Shown: positions 10,941 to 24,783, counted from the first letter of the stretch. The stretch: 64,000 nt of DNA from Pseudeuparius sepicola (GCA_963920635.1 OY987298.1:64315949-64379948); one strand, 5' to 3'. Numbers and translations: made by a program. Notes: generated by a model from the letters alone, not told the origin.

Positions 10941-11217
10941 GCGTCTAAGCGACTATAAAAACGACTCTAAAAACGTCTAAACGACTCTAAAAAACGACTA
11001 GACGACTCGTAAAAACGACTAGACGATTCGAAAAACGACTAGACGATTCGGAAAAAACGACTAAACGACTCTGAAAACGACTAAACGATTCTGGAAAACG
11101 ACTAGACGATTCGAAAAACGACTAGACGATTCGGAAAAAACGACTAAACGACTCTGAAAACGACTAAACGATTCTGGAAAACGACTAGACGATTCTGAAA
11201 AACGACTAGACGACTTG
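10941..11217. repeat. Short-period tandem array (left arm)
   Basis: Units of about 18-22 bp, such as AACGACTAGACGATTCG and AACGACTAAACGACTCTG, alternate irregularly. The right arm carries about 80 bp fewer (24941-25135), a normal sign of slippage after the palindrome formed. A second, shorter run based on GGAATACCATC follows at about 11229-11310. Confidence 0.85.
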
Positions 11218-11374
11218 AAAAAGCGATATACCATGGAATACCATCGAATACCATGAAATACCATCAAAGAAAATGGAATACTATCGAAAACCACGGAATA
11301 CCATAAATGGTCTTGGATATCCCTGTGAAAAAATTTGCCTCGGGGAGAGCATAAAAGGAAATTATCCGTGATCG

Positions 11375-11666
11375 ATGCTCTGTGATCGAAAGATATATAA
11401 GCCTTTGATAATACAATCACTCTCAGTTAAAGACATGTTTTTGTCACTTGAGATTGAACCTAGGAGTTATGGTATCCAACACACCAATGACGGATTAGTC
11501 ATGGGACAAATACCAGTAACTGTTGAAGATAACGTATTATGTATTGGAGATCAAAATTACCCTTACACCAGGTCTGTCTCAACTGCTTTTGAAGAACAAA
11601 CCACAAGGTATTAATGAGAGTGACCTAAAAATATACAAACAATTGTTGATTACTAATTTTCGATAG
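11375..11666 (+). pseudogene. Broken gene fragment resembling the Polinton-associated DUF8207 domain (left arm)
   Basis: One frame (11375-11614) contains YGIQHTNDGLVMGQ, then NVLCIGDQNYPYTR. The next frame (11571-11666) continues with GLSQLLLKNK and then INESDLKIYKQLL before a stop. Tyr-Gly, then a Gly-rich strand, then I-x-G-x-x-Y-x-x-T-x-G-L and a D-L-x-x-Y-K-x-L-L segment is the pattern I associate from memory with DUF8207. That domain occurs in proteins of Maverick/Polinton-type elements; its biochemical role is unknown to me. The frame change falls between the two halves and is present identically in the mirror copy, so the gene was already broken when the palindrome formed. No start codon can be defended. 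Confidence 0.5.
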
Positions 11667-14600
11667 GTTCAACAAATCAGGTTTTAAAAGTGTGTTTAGG
11701 TGCCTATGGTTTCATCTGGTATATGTTCCATACAGGATTCGAACATTAGCCCACATTCCAAAGCCAAACACTCGGCATTTATGTAAAATTCTAGGAAATG
11801 CTTGGCAGTGTGGTAATAATCTCGACGCGCTGTTGTAGCAGGGCTCCGCTGGCTCCCGCAGGCCTCGCCGGTCTCTGTAGACTCAGCAGGTCCCTTTAAT
11901 GATGTGTACCGCAGGCTCCGATTAAATTAAAAAAATTACTATTAACACTAAAATACCCGGACAATAACCATCATTCCAACGCCAAAACACTCAACAGTAG
12001 TATTTCTGAGAATGCATCGCAGCCGGGCGCGGAACTTGTCAGGACAGGTTGACGACCTAAAAACAATTCTCTCTACTTAGATAAAAATAGAATGTCCAAT
12101 AAGATTTTTTTCACACACTTTTATATATAAGCACAGATAACGTAACCATATAAGTATATATTAGAATATTATAAAATATTTAAGCCCCATATAGTTCGAA
12201 TTTGAATGGGATACATGGGTAATATATCTCAACACTTCGTACACAAACAAAACTCGCTCGTTCTTTACAGTTTTATTACTGTGAATTCGGTACCTACTAA
12301 AGCGGCAATATGAAGCGCAGCTCTGATGTATACTAAATATGTTATTATCAAACTTGAGACGCACACATATTTAAAAATATAAATACCGCCGGATGAATGC
12401 AAGGCCAATTTACGGAATATAGCAAAACAATTAGATTATGGACATGGATATTAATTTCTTTAGGTAAAGGTAATAAACATTTGATACTATCGACAGGAGT
12501 CTACGCAAAATAATTGTATCAGTATTCAGCAAATAAAAAAGTTATGGGTACCCGTCACCGATGAAAAAGAATACAAAACTGATAAAATGTTCGTGGGATC
12601 TTGTATATTAAAATATTTAATCGCGTATCTAAGTTGTTATTTTATTCATTGCCCATCCCACAAATTTGGATTTTTTAGCTCTTGTAATCGCTCGATCACG
12701 ATTGAAACTACACTCATAAAATGTTTAAAAAAATGCCCACCCCACGTGATCGCTCGACAAAAACAAAACGTGCAAAGTGGCTACTGCTCGAGGTTTGACC
12801 TTTGTCCTTAGGGACACGTGTGACCCAGTTGATGTAGAATCTAAAAAAACCCTGTAAATCATACTTCCATAGCATAGAATCTAAAATCCCCCGGTACAGT
12901 ACGGATGAAAATTTCAAACCAGGCATAATCAACATGTACGTTCAAAGTAAAAAAAACTTGTCGGTCAACTGTTTAACCCCGAAATTTTGTTGATTTCTAG
13001 GAATAAAAAGAAATACTGCAATTGTAAGTCCAAAGCTATTTACGCTATCAAATTCGTTTAAAATGCGAATGATAATTTGCCGCATTAAAACCAGGCGTGA
13101 AAAATTCAACATACGTCCCTAAGAAGTTCAACCAATTTTACCCTGGAAATACAACATTTTTAATGAATAAAATATCGAACATACAACAACCCCCTTCTAA
13201 ATATAGTATAAATCATGTTTTTTTTTTGATAATGTAGAAAGCTAAACTGAAAATTGTTGCTAGAGGTTCTAAAAACCGGGGTGCCAAAAATCAACTATTA
13301 TTAGAAAATACGCTGATGTCATAATATAGCCGTCGATGTCACCGTTAGCGTGTCCTATGAAAAATGCGTTCTGCTTAATAAGGTGTAAAAAAATCCATGA
13401 CGGGGCTTAGATGAATAAATAAAGTTTGATGTATGTGAAAGTATAGACTAAATTTTCGTATAGCCCGCGTGATCGCTCGAGGTGGCGGTATCCTCTGGAC
13501 TAGAAAATATCATATCGGCTCAATCTCCAAACATTTTCATTTTGAATTATACGTTTTCATTGATGATAGATCTAGCAAGAAAATTGGACTGGACTCGATA
13601 TGAGAGACATTAATCTAACTTTCACTAAACTGCACGTACTACTTAGAGGGTTGTAAGCCGTTTTAATAAAAGCACCAGACTTGCTTAAAATTCATGGCTA
13701 AACGTTAACATAATGTCATACAAACATGCGGCACGCAAAATATTAAGAATAGATATATGAGCTCAAACATGTTGATCAAAAAATATATTTATTTCTGGCG
13801 ATTTAGTTTACCAGTTATCATTTAAAAACAAAACCTGGTCCCAATATTCAGTGAAAATAATAATTGAAAACTTTGTACCTTATAAACCACCACTAAATAG
13901 CGAGTCGGAAATAAGTAAAAAAATATATATAAATATATTATTTTGATATTATAGCCGAAACTGAATTTATTGGGGTGAAGATGTAAGGAAATATTTTTAG
14001 CTAGGAAAAAGTAATGCAATTATCATAGGTACTGGTTGCAGAACCCGTTGTCAGTTTTGCAAGGATTTTTGATACAAATATAATTGCTAACGTTTAATTT
14101 GTTTACCCCATTTACGAAAATGATAACAAAATTGGATCAGACAAGATGTTTTTTCGAAGTATAGTTTTTAAACACAGGGTGCCACCACCGGTTTTACGAT
14201 ATAGGTTTAAAAATGCGACGCAAATACATAAAAAAATACCCTAGAGATAAGAAAACAAAATACAACTCACCAAAAGATTCTTGGTGATGTATAAAAAGAA
14301 ATCAGGTTACATCTAATGCCCCAGACAGTAGAATAAACATCCCCCGAGCGATGAGATATAACCAAACATCATTTTTCCAACGGCACAGTCATTTTCACGG
14401 GAAAAACAACCAGTAACCGTTCAAATTCCATAGATAGATACTGCCGTAATCCAAAATTTCACTGAACTACGCGTATCTATTATACTGAAGTAGGTACTGA
14501 TACACTTCCATCTTTCCAAAGAAAAACAAACACGAAACTCAGACTTTTCATATATTACAACGCCTCGATAGAGTCTTTGTGGCCACGACCGAGAATCTAC

Positions 14601-14950
14601 TGAAGCAAGTGCGACGCATAGGACGTGAAAAGTGCCGAGTTGGTTTTATTAAACAATGAAACTTATACCTACGTATATATATAAAATAAATGAGAAATAT
14701 GCCAGAGATTTGAAACCTAATTGAGTTGCAAGTTTGAGGTCCAAAAAAATATTGGTTTTAATTTTTTAAGGTGAGAAACACATCTAACAGCCAGTTTGGA
14801 AATATACAAGGCAAAAAAAAGTAGTGATGTGGCTGCCCCATTTTATGTTTTATACAGGTTGGATTATTTTAGAATAGTTGTTCAATAGACCGAGACAACA
14901 TCATAAACGCTTCCCGTTAGAACAGAATCTGATGAAAAGAAAAATTCCAT

Positions 14951-15185
14951 CTGAGTCAAGCTACTAGATAACCAAAATAAAAAATACTGAACGTTATAAA
15001 ATTTAAAAAATCATATTTTCAACGGATTTTTATCCTCTGAAAATGGCGTAAAATTCAGTTTCACTGGGTCAAGCTAGGTGGTAACTATATAACCAAAATA
15101 AAAAAAATACTGAACGTTATAAAATTAAAAAAATCATATTTTCATGGGATTTTTGTCCTCTGAAAATGACTCAAATTCAGTTTCA
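14951..15185. repeat. Duplicated unit of about 120 bp (left arm)
   Basis: Two diverged copies share ACCAAAATAAAAAA, TACTGAACGTTATAAAAT, AAATCATATTTTCA and TCCTCTGAAAATG. The mirror is at about 21052-21286. The repeat carries no coding potential. Confidence 0.75.
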
Positions 15186-16254
15186 ATAAGTTACTAATTG
15201 GGGTAATAGAGGAAAAATCTTAAATAGGAATTCTGAGACAACGAGGCTGAGAGTAAATAACATACAAAAATCTTGTGCGTTGACTTTGAACTGAATTTAA
15301 TAATTAGGTTTAATAACGACAATTTTCTCGATTATCTAGAATCAAAAATATTGCAAGTGACAATTCACTATTTTCTCGACATTATGTAAAGCCTTATTAT
15401 TGCGTCGTAAATTAAAAGATCCAAAAATATTGGCATCAATTGTTTAGTAAATGTGGTTAAAATATGTCTACTTTATCAACAGTTATTTGTAACAGCTTAT
15501 TATCTTGGAAGCGTAAACTCTTTGAATTTTTTAGACAAAAAGTTGTAGTTTAATAATGGTCAGTTGGATTCCTTTTTGAATCATGTTTGCGTATTACCTA
15601 CAAGGATTTACAACCTCCAAACATAGAAATCGCTCATTTTAACCCGATTTAATAAAAATTTCACCAAAAACAATACTTTCAGTCATATAATACACTTCTG
15701 ATTAATAAAAAAGGCACTATAGTAATAATGAGATTTTCAATGGAATTTTTATAGACTGTTTGCCCATTTTGAGAGTCTGTTTGCTAGCTTTTGGGGGTAT
15801 TCCTTGATATTTTAGACGGATAAAAATGAATAACATTGGGTTTCCTAACTAAAATACAAAACGCACTGTTGACTTTACTTCCGTGGATAGTAAGCCTATA
15901 ATACGTATCGAAAACAGAGAAATATTCAGGTCAAGAAAAAAGTAGCCTAATTTACAAGTTTGGGAATCAAAAACTACCTTTTGTCTTTTAATTTTGATGA
16001 GAAAATACGTCTAATTCGTAAGTCAAATAAATGGGACATCATGAAAGATATACTAATAATTGAACAAATGCTATCTCAGTTCTATAGGCACAAAGGTACT
16101 ATGGGTAGTAATAGTTTTGGGATCAAAAGACAAGCTTTTAAATTTGTTAAGAAAATACGTCTAATGAAATTGAAAGTAGTAACTAGATTTTGGTTAACAT
16201 TTCGTTAACGCGTTGATGAATGTTTGATGCAAGTGAAAAGTAGATCGAATTTTC

Positions 16255-17455
16255 CAAAAAACGGTGACTGACCAAACAAGTTATTATAAAAAGTTGCTCA
16301 GGAGACCGATGTAACCTAGAAAACGCCTTTCCTTCGAATAGAAAGTGACATAAATAGTTACAAAATGGGACTTAGACGGATATTCGATGCAAGTGAAAAG
16401 TAGGCAGAATTTTTGAAAATCGGGACGGACCAAAAAATTATTAAGTTGATCGGGAGGTTGAGATAACCTATGAAACGCCTTTCATTCGAATAGAATCTGA
16501 CAAAAAAAATCCAAGAAAATTTTAGACGACTGTTTGCAAGTGAAAAGTATACAGATTTTTTTCGAAAACCGGCGACTGACAAAAAAAATATACTTATTAG
16601 AAAATTTTGCTCGGGAGACCGAGGTAACCTAGAAAACGCCTCTCGTCCGAATATAATCTGAAATAAAATTCCATGATGGGGACTTAGGCGAATGTTTGAT
16701 GCAAGTGAATAGTATAGACCGAATTCCCGAAAAAAACGCCATTCGTTTGAATATAATAAAAAAATCGAATAAGGAACGGGACTTATTAGACGAATATTTG
16801 ATGCAAGTGGAAAAGTATAGATAGGTTTTTTCGAGTGACTGATAAAAATAGTTAGTCGGAAGGCCCCCCAGATAACATTGATATTTTGTTTGAACAAAAT
16901 CTGAAAAAAAACTAGACGTGACTTAGACGAATGTTTGCAAGTGAAAAAAAAAAAACAAAAAAATTATTAGAAAAGTTGACCGGAAGGTTTAACCTAGGAA
17001 ACGCCTTTCATTCGAATAGAATATGACAAAAAAAAATCCGAGACGTGACTTAGACGAATGTTTGCAAGTGGAAAAAAAAAACAAAAAAATTATTAGAAAA
17101 GTTGATCGGAAGGTTTAACCTAGGAAACGCCTTTCAATCGAATAGAATATGACAAAAAAATCCGAGACGTGACTTAGACGAATGTTTGCAAGTGAAAAAG
17201 AAACAAAAAATTATTAGAAAAGTTGATTGGGAGGCCGAGGTAACCTAGGAAACACCTTTCATTCGAATAGAATGTAACAAAAAAAAAATTCCAAGACGTG
17301 ACTTAGACGAATGTTTGCAAGTGAAAAGCATACAGATTTTTTTTTTCGAAAAACGGCGGCTGACCAAAAATTATTAGAAAAGTTGTTCGGGGCCGTGGTA
17401 CCTAGGAAACGCCTTTCATTCAAACAAAATGCGACAAAAAAAAATTTAGACATAG
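16255..17455. repeat. Array of degenerate units of 110-165 bp (left arm)
   Basis: About nine units share AACCTAGGAAACGCCTTTC, CATTCGAATAGAAT, GACTTAGACGAATGTTTG and AAAATTATTAGAAAAGTTG, with spacing between roughly 110 and 165 bp. The inner units near 17000-17250 are the most alike. Long open frames on the minus strand (for example 16358-16897) simply translate the repeat. The mirror is at about 18785-19985. Confidence 0.85.
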
Positions 17456-18112
17456 ATGAATAAGAATGCAAGGACGATTGGAGTGATCTATAACCCTAAA
17501 CAGAAGGGAGAAAATGCCCCTCAATAAGTCGAAATTTGTGTGTTTTCCATATGATTCAATGAGATTTTTACAAATTATTGGAAACTTAATGACGTGAGAA
17601 AAATAAAACGTCCATTGTCTGCTCACATTTTAGGAAATTTATCACAATTTATTCTAATTAATAATACCCTTTGTTTATGGAATCCCTAGTTAGCCAATGT
17701 GTCATGAGTAAGTATATGACAGGTCAAATACGTATATAATGTAAAGTAAAAATATAGTTAACAAGGCGTTAACGAGCATTGACAACATGTTAACGAACGA
17801 GGTGCTAACAACGCGATAACTTAACTTTGACAACTCGTTAACGAAGCGTTGACGAGTGTGGACCCTCCAAATCTTAGGAGATACATTCGCAACCTTACAC
17901 CGGATCACGCGTCACAAAGATGCTACCTTAAATTAATGCGTTGACAACTCGTTAATCCCAGGAGATACAATCGCAACTTACACCAGATCAAACTCAACTG
18001 TGGAATCCTGTGACGTCACAGAGATGCTACCTTACATTTCTTTTAGGTAGATAACCTAACCTAACATTATTGTCGCGGTGTCCAAGAGGTTAGCGACTGG
18101 TAAACCGATTGC

Positions 18113-18208
18113 AATTGGATTTGGGAGAGGTGTATCAGAGGCGGATTAAGTCAGTTTTGGATTTGGGAGAGGTGTATCAGAGGCGGATTAAGTCAGTTTT
18201 GCTCAATA
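18113..18208. repeat. Central spacer of the palindrome with a 42-bp tandem duplication
   Basis: The last paired bases are at 18112 and 18209. The unpaired centre contains two consecutive copies (18119-18160 and 18161-18201) of a 42-bp unit starting ATTTGGGAGAGGTGTATC, plus a few bases on either side. Such a short asymmetric centre is what one expects at the junction where an inverted duplication formed. Confidence 0.85.
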
Positions 18209-21200
18209 GCAATCGGTTCACCAGTCGCTAACCTCTTGGACACCGCGACAATAATGTTAGGTTAGGTTATCTACCTAAAAGAAATGTAAGGTAGCATCTC
18301 TGTGACGTCACAGGATTCCACAGTTGAGTTTGATCTGGTGTAAGTTGCGATTGTATCTCCTGGGATTAACGAGTTGTCAACGCATTAATTTAAGGTAGCA
18401 TCTTTGTGACGCGTGATCCGGTTAAGTTATCGCGTTGTTAGCACCTCGTTCGTTAACATGTTGTCAATGCTCGTTAACGCCTTGTTAACTATATTTTTAC
18501 TTTACATTATATACGTATTTGACCTGTCATATACTTACTCATGACACATTGGCTAACTAGGGATTCCATAAACAAAGGGTATTATTAATTAGAATAAATT
18601 GTGATAAATTTCCTAAAATGTGAGCAGACAATGGACGTTTTATTTTTCTCACGTCATTAAGTTTCCAATAATTTGTAAAAATCTCATTGAATCATATGGA
18701 AAACACACAAATTTCGACTTATTGAGGGGCATTTTCTCCCTTCTGTTTAGGGTTATAGATCACTCCAATCGTCCTTGCATTCTTATTCATCTATGTCTAA
18801 ATTTTTTTTGTCGCATTTTGTTTGAATGAAAGGCGTTTCCTAGGTACCACGGCCCCGAACAACTTTTCTAATAATTTTTGGTCAGCCGCCGTTTTTCGAA
18901 AAAAAAATCTGTATGCTTTTCACTTGCAAACATTCGTCTAAGTCACGTCTTGGAATTTTTTTTTGTTACATTCTATTCGAATGAAAGGTGTTTCCTAGGT
19001 TACCTCGGCCTCCCAATCAACTTTTCTAATAATTTTTTGTTTCTTTTTCACTTGCAAACATTCGTCTAAGTCACGTCTCGGATTTTTTTGTCATATTCTA
19101 TTCGATTGAAAGGCGTTTCCTAGGTTAAACCTTCCGATCAACTTTTCTAATAATTTTTTTGTTTTTTTTTCACTTGCAAACATTCGTCTAAGTCACGTCT
19201 CGGATTTTTTTTTGTCATATTCTATTCGAATGAAAGGCGTTTCCTAGGTTAAACCTTCCGGTCAACTTTTCTAATAATTTTTTTGTTTTTTTTTCACTTG
19301 CAAACATTCGTCTAAGTCACGTCTAGTTTTTTTTTCAGATTTTGTTCAAACAAAATATCAATGTTATCTGGGGGGCCTTCCGACTAACTATTTTTATCAG
19401 TCACTCGAAAAAACCTATCTATACTTTTCCACTTGCATCAAATATTCGTCTAATAAGTTCCGTTCCTTATTCGATTTTTTTATTATATTCAAACGAATGG
19501 CGTTTTTTTCGGGAATTCGGTCTATACTATTCACTTGCATCAAACATTCGCCTAAGTCCCCATCATGGAATTTTATTTCAGATTATATTCGGACGAGAGG
19601 CGTTTTCTAGGTTACCTCGGTCTCCCGAGCAAAATTTTCTAATAAGTATATTTTTTTGTCAGTCGCCGGTTTTCGAAAAAAATCTGTATACTTTTCACTT
19701 GCAAACAGTCGTCTAAAATTTTCTTGGATTTTTTTTGTCAGATTCTATTCGAATGAAAGGCGTTTCATAGGTTATCTCAACCTCCCGATCAACTTAATAA
19801 TTTTTGGTCCGTCCCGATTTTCAAAAATTCTGCCTACTTTTCACTTGCATCGAATATCCGTCTAAGTCCCATTTTGTAACTATTTATGTCACTTTCTATT
19901 CGAAGGAAAGGCGTTTTCTAGGTTACATCGGTCTCCTGAGCAACTTTTTATAATAACTTGTTTGGTCAGTCACCGTTTTTTGGAAAATTCGATCTACTTT
20001 TCACTTGCATCAAACATTCATCAACGCGTTAACGAAATGTTAACCAAAATCTAGTTACTACTTTCAATTTCATTAGACGTATTTTCTTAACAAATTTAAA
20101 AGCTTGTCTTTTGATCCCAAAACTATTACTACCCATAGTACCTTTGTGCCTATAGAACTGAGATAGCATTTGTTCAATTATTAGTATATCTTTCATGATG
20201 TCCCATTTATTTGACTTACGAATTAGACGTATTTTCTCATCAAAATTAAAAGACAAAAGGTAGTTTTTGATTCCCAAACTTGTAAATTAGGCTACTTTTT
20301 TCTTGACCTGAATATTTCTCTGTTTTCGATACGTATTATAGGCTTACTATCCACGGAAGTAAAGTCAACAGTGCGTTTTGTATTTTAGTTAGGAAACCCA
20401 ATGTTATTCATTTTTATCCGTCTAAAATATCAAGGAATACCCCCAAAAGCTAGCAAACAGACTCTCAAAATGGGCAAACAGTCTATAAAAATTCCATTGA
20501 AAATCTCATTATTACTATAGTGCCTTTTTTATTAATCAGAAGTGTATTATATGACTGAAAGTATTGTTTTTGGTGAAATTTTTATTAAATCGGGTTAAAA
20601 TGAGCGATTTCTATGTTTGGAGGTTGTAAATCCTTGTAGGTAATACGCAAACATGATTCAAAAAGGAATCCAACTGACCATTATTAAACTACAACTTTTT
20701 GTCTAAAAAATTCAAAGAGTTTACGCTTCCAAGATAATAAGCTGTTACAAATAACTGTTGATAAAGTAGACATATTTTAACCACATTTACTAAACAATTG
20801 ATGCCAATATTTTTGGATCTTTTAATTTACGACGCAATAATAAGGCTTTACATAATGTCGAGAAAATAGTGAATTGTCACTTGCAATATTTTTGATTCTA
20901 GATAATCGAGAAAATTGTCGTTATTAAACCTAATTATTAAATTCAGTTCAAAGTCAACGCACAAGATTTTTGTATGTTATTTACTCTCAGCCTCGTTGTC
21001 TCAGAATTCCTATTTAAGATTTTTCCTCTATTACCCCAATTAGTAACTTATTGAAACTGAATTTGCGTCATTTTCAGAGGACAAAAATCCCATGAAAATA
21101 TGATTTTTTTAATTTTATAACGTTCAGTATTTTTTTTATTTTGGTTATATAGTTACCACCTAGCTTGACCCAGTGAAACTGAATTTTACGCCATTTTCAG

Positions 21201-24200
21201 AAGATAAAAATCCGTTGAAAATATGATTTTTTAAATTTTATAACGTTCAGTATTTTTTATTTTGGTTATCTAGTAGCTTGACTCAGATGGAATTTTTCTT
21301 TTCATCAGATTCTGTTCTAACGGGAAGCGTTTATGATGTTGTCTCGGTCTATTGAACAACTATTCTAAAATAATCCAACCTGTATAAAACATAAAATGGG
21401 GCAGCCACATCACTACTTTTTTTTGCCTTGTATATTTCCAAACTGGCTGTTAGATGTGTTTCTCACCTTAAAAAATTAAAACCAATATTTTTTTGGACCT
21501 CAAACTTGCAACACAATTAGGTTTCAAATCTCTGGCATATTTCTCATTTATTTTATATATATACGTAGGTATAAGTTTCATTGTTTAATAAAACCAACTC
21601 GGCACTTTTCACGTCCTATGCGTCGCACTTGCTTCAGTAGATTCTCGGTCGTGGCCACAAAGACTCTATCGAGGCGTTGTAATATATGAAAAGTCTGAGT
21701 TTCGTGTTTGTTTTTCTTTGGAAAGATGGAAGTGTATCAGTACCTACTTCAGTATAATAGATACGCGTAGTTCAGTGAAATTTTGGATTACGGCAGTATC
21801 TATCTATGGAATTTGAACGGTTACTGGTTGTTTTTCCCGTGAAAATGACTGTGCCGTTGGAAAAATGATGTTTGGTTATATCTCATCGCTCGGGGATGTT
21901 TATTCTACTGTCTGGGGCATTAGATGTAACCTGATTTCTTTTTATACATCACCAAGAATCTTTTGGTGAGTTGTATTTTGTTTTCTTATCTCTAGGGTAT
22001 TTTTTTATGTATTTGCGTCGCATTTTTAAACCTATATCGTAAAACCGGTGGTGGCACCCTGTGTTTAAAAACTATACTTCGAAAAAACATCTTGTCTGAT
22101 CCAATTTTGTTATCATTTTCGTAAATGGGGTAAACAAATTAAACGTTAGCAATTATATTTGTATCAAAAATCCTTGCAAAACTGACAACGGGTTCTGCAA
22201 CCAGTACCTATGATAATTGCATTACTTTTTCCTAGCTAAAAATATTTCCTTACATCTTCACCCCAATAAATTCAGTTTCGGCTATAATATCAAAATAATA
22301 TATTTATATATATTTTTTTACTTATTTCCGACTCGCTATTTAGTGGTGGTTTATAAGGTACAAAGTTATCAATTATTATTTTCACTGAATATTGGGACCA
22401 GGTTTTGTTTTTAAATGATAACTGGTAAACTAAATCGCCAGAAATAAATATATTTTTTGATCAACATGTTTGAGCTCATATATCTATTCTTCATATTTTG
22501 CGTGCCGCATGTATGTATGACATTATGTTAACGTTTAGCCATGAATTTTAAGCAAGTCTGTTGCTTTTATTAAAACGGCTTACAACCCTCTAAGTAGTAC
22601 GTGCAGTTTAGTGAAAGTTAGATTAATGTCTCTCATATCGAGTCCAGTCCAATTTTCTTGCTAGATCTATCATCAATGAAAACGTATAATTCAAAATGAA
22701 AATGTTTGGAGATTGAGCCGATATGATATTTTCTAGTCCAGAGGATACCGCCACCTCGAGCGATCACGCGGGCTATACGAAAATTTAGTCTATACTTTCA
22801 CATACATCAAACTTTATTTATTCATCTAAGCCCCGTCATGGATTTTTTTACACCTTATTAAGCAGAACGCATTTTTCATAGGACACGCTAACGGTGACAT
22901 CGACGGCTATATTATGACATCAGCGTATTTTCTAATAATAGTTGATTTTTGGCACCCCGGTTTTTAGAACCTCTAGCAACAATTTTCAGTTTAGCTTTCT
23001 ACATTATCAAAAAAAAAAACATGATTTATACTATATTTAGAAGGGGGTTGTTGTATGTTCGATATTTTATTCATTAAAAATGTTGTATTTCCAGGGTAAA
23101 ATTGGTTGAACTTCTTAGGGACGTATGTTGAATTTTTCACGCCTGGTTTTAATGCGGCAAATTATCATTCGCATTTTAAACGAATTTGATAGCGTAAATA
23201 GCTTTGGACTTGCAATTGCAGTATTTCTTTTTATTCCTAGAAATCAACAAAATTTCGGGGTTAAACAGTTGACCGACAAGTTTTTTTTTACTTTGAACGT
23301 ACATGTTGATTATGCCTGGTGTCCCTAAGGACAAAGGTCAAACCTCGAGCAGTAGCCACTTTGCACGTTTTGTTTTTGTCGAGCGATCACGTGGGGTGGG
23401 CATTTTTTTAAACATTTTATGAGTGTAGTTTCAATCGTGATCGAGCGATTACAAGAGCTAAAAAATCCAAATTTGTGGGATGGGCAATGAATAAAATAAC
23501 AACTTAGATACGCGATTAAATATTTTAATATACAAGGTCCCACGAACATTTTATCAGTTTTGTATACTTTTTCATCGGTGACGGGTACCCATAACTTTTT
23601 TATTTGCTGAATACTGATACAATTATTTTGCGTAGACTCCTGTCGATAGTATCAAATGTTTATTACCTTTACCTAAAGAAATTAATATCCATGTCCATAA
23701 TCTAATTGTTTTGCTATATTCCGTAAATTGGCCTTGCATTCATCCGGCGGTATTTATATTTTTAAATATGTGTGCGTCTCAAGTTTGATAATAACATATT
23801 TAGTATACATCAGAGCTGCGCTTCATATTGCCGCTTTAGTAGGTACCGAATTCACAGTAATAAAACTGTAAAGAACGAGCGAGTTTTGTTTGTGTACGAA
23901 GTGTTGAGATATATTACCCATGTATCCCATTCAAATTCGAACTATATGGGGCTTAAATATTTTATAATATTCTAATATATACTTATATGGTTACGTTATC
24001 TGTGTTTATATATAAAAGTGTGTGAAAAAAATCTTATTGGACATTCTATTTTTATCTAAGTAGAGAGAATTGTTTTTAGGTCGTCAACCTGTCCTGACAA
24101 GTTCCGGCTAGCGGATGTGAGTCATCCGCGCCCGGCTGCGATGCATTCGCAGAAATACTACTGTTGAGTGTTTTGGCGTTGGAATGATGGTTATTGTCCG

Positions 24201-24491
24201 GGTATTTTAGTGTTAATAGTAATTTTTTTAATTTAATCGGAGCCTGCGGTACACATCATTAAAGGGACCTGCTGAGTCTACAGAGACCGGCGAGGCCTGC
24301 GGGAGCCAGCGGAGCCCTGCTACAACAGCGCGTCGAGATTATTACCACACTGCCAAGCATTTCCTAGAATTTTACATAAATGCCGAGTGTTTGGCTTTGG
24401 AATGTGGGCTAATGTTCGAATCCTGTATGGAACATATACCAGATGAAACCATAGGCACCTAAACACACTTTTAAAACCTGATTTGTTGAAC

Positions 24492-24783
24492 CTATCGAAA
24501 ATTAGTAATCAACAATTGTTTGTATATTTTTAGGTCACTCTCATTAATACCTTGTGGTTTGTTCTTCAAAAGCAGTTGAGACAGACCTGGTGTAAGGGTA
24601 ATTTTGATCTCCAATACATAATACGTTATCTTCAACAGTTACTGGTATTTGTCCCATGACTAATCCGTCATTGGTGTGTTGGATACCATAACTCCTAGGT
24701 TCAATCTCAAGTGACAAAAACATGTCTTTAACTGAGAGTGATTGTATTATCAAAGGCTTATATATCTTTCGATCACAGAGCAT
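24492..24783 (-). pseudogene. Broken gene fragment resembling DUF8207 (right arm)
   Basis: Mirror of 11375-11666. The first frame (24544-24783) is identical in protein sequence to the left-arm copy, and the second half follows in another frame below 24587. The same frame break is present, so the lesion predates the inverted duplication, or gene conversion has kept the two arms alike. Confidence 0.5.

Larger units (their letters stand above)
9618..18112 (+). repeat. Left arm of the giant palindrome (8.5 kb)
   Basis: The arm is the inverted copy of 18209-26458. From the outer end inward it holds the terminus; two and a fraction copies of a 138-bp repeat (9901-10196); a short-period array (10941-11217); an ACCAT-rich run (about 11229-11310); a broken gene (11375-11666); a featureless AT-rich stretch (about 11700-14950) with a GC-richer patch at 11820-11930; a duplicated 120-bp unit (14951-15185); an array of degenerate units (16255-17455); and a CCTAACCTAA motif at about 18056. 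Compared with the right arm it has about 100 bp extra near 12830, about 75 bp extra near 17850 and more short-array units, and it lacks 22 bp near 12030. Substitutions are few. Open frames here, including a 179-residue one, are repeat translations rather than genes. Confidence 0.9.

Noticed and set aside
16358..16897. 179-residue minus-strand open frame in the left arm
   Set aside because: It is the translation of the degenerate tandem array (recurring SLASNIRLSP-like segments), and the mirror copy is not preserved at the same length.
18055..18070. CCTAACCTAA as interstitial telomere
   Set aside because: Only two TTAGG units on each shoulder; too short to claim telomeric origin.
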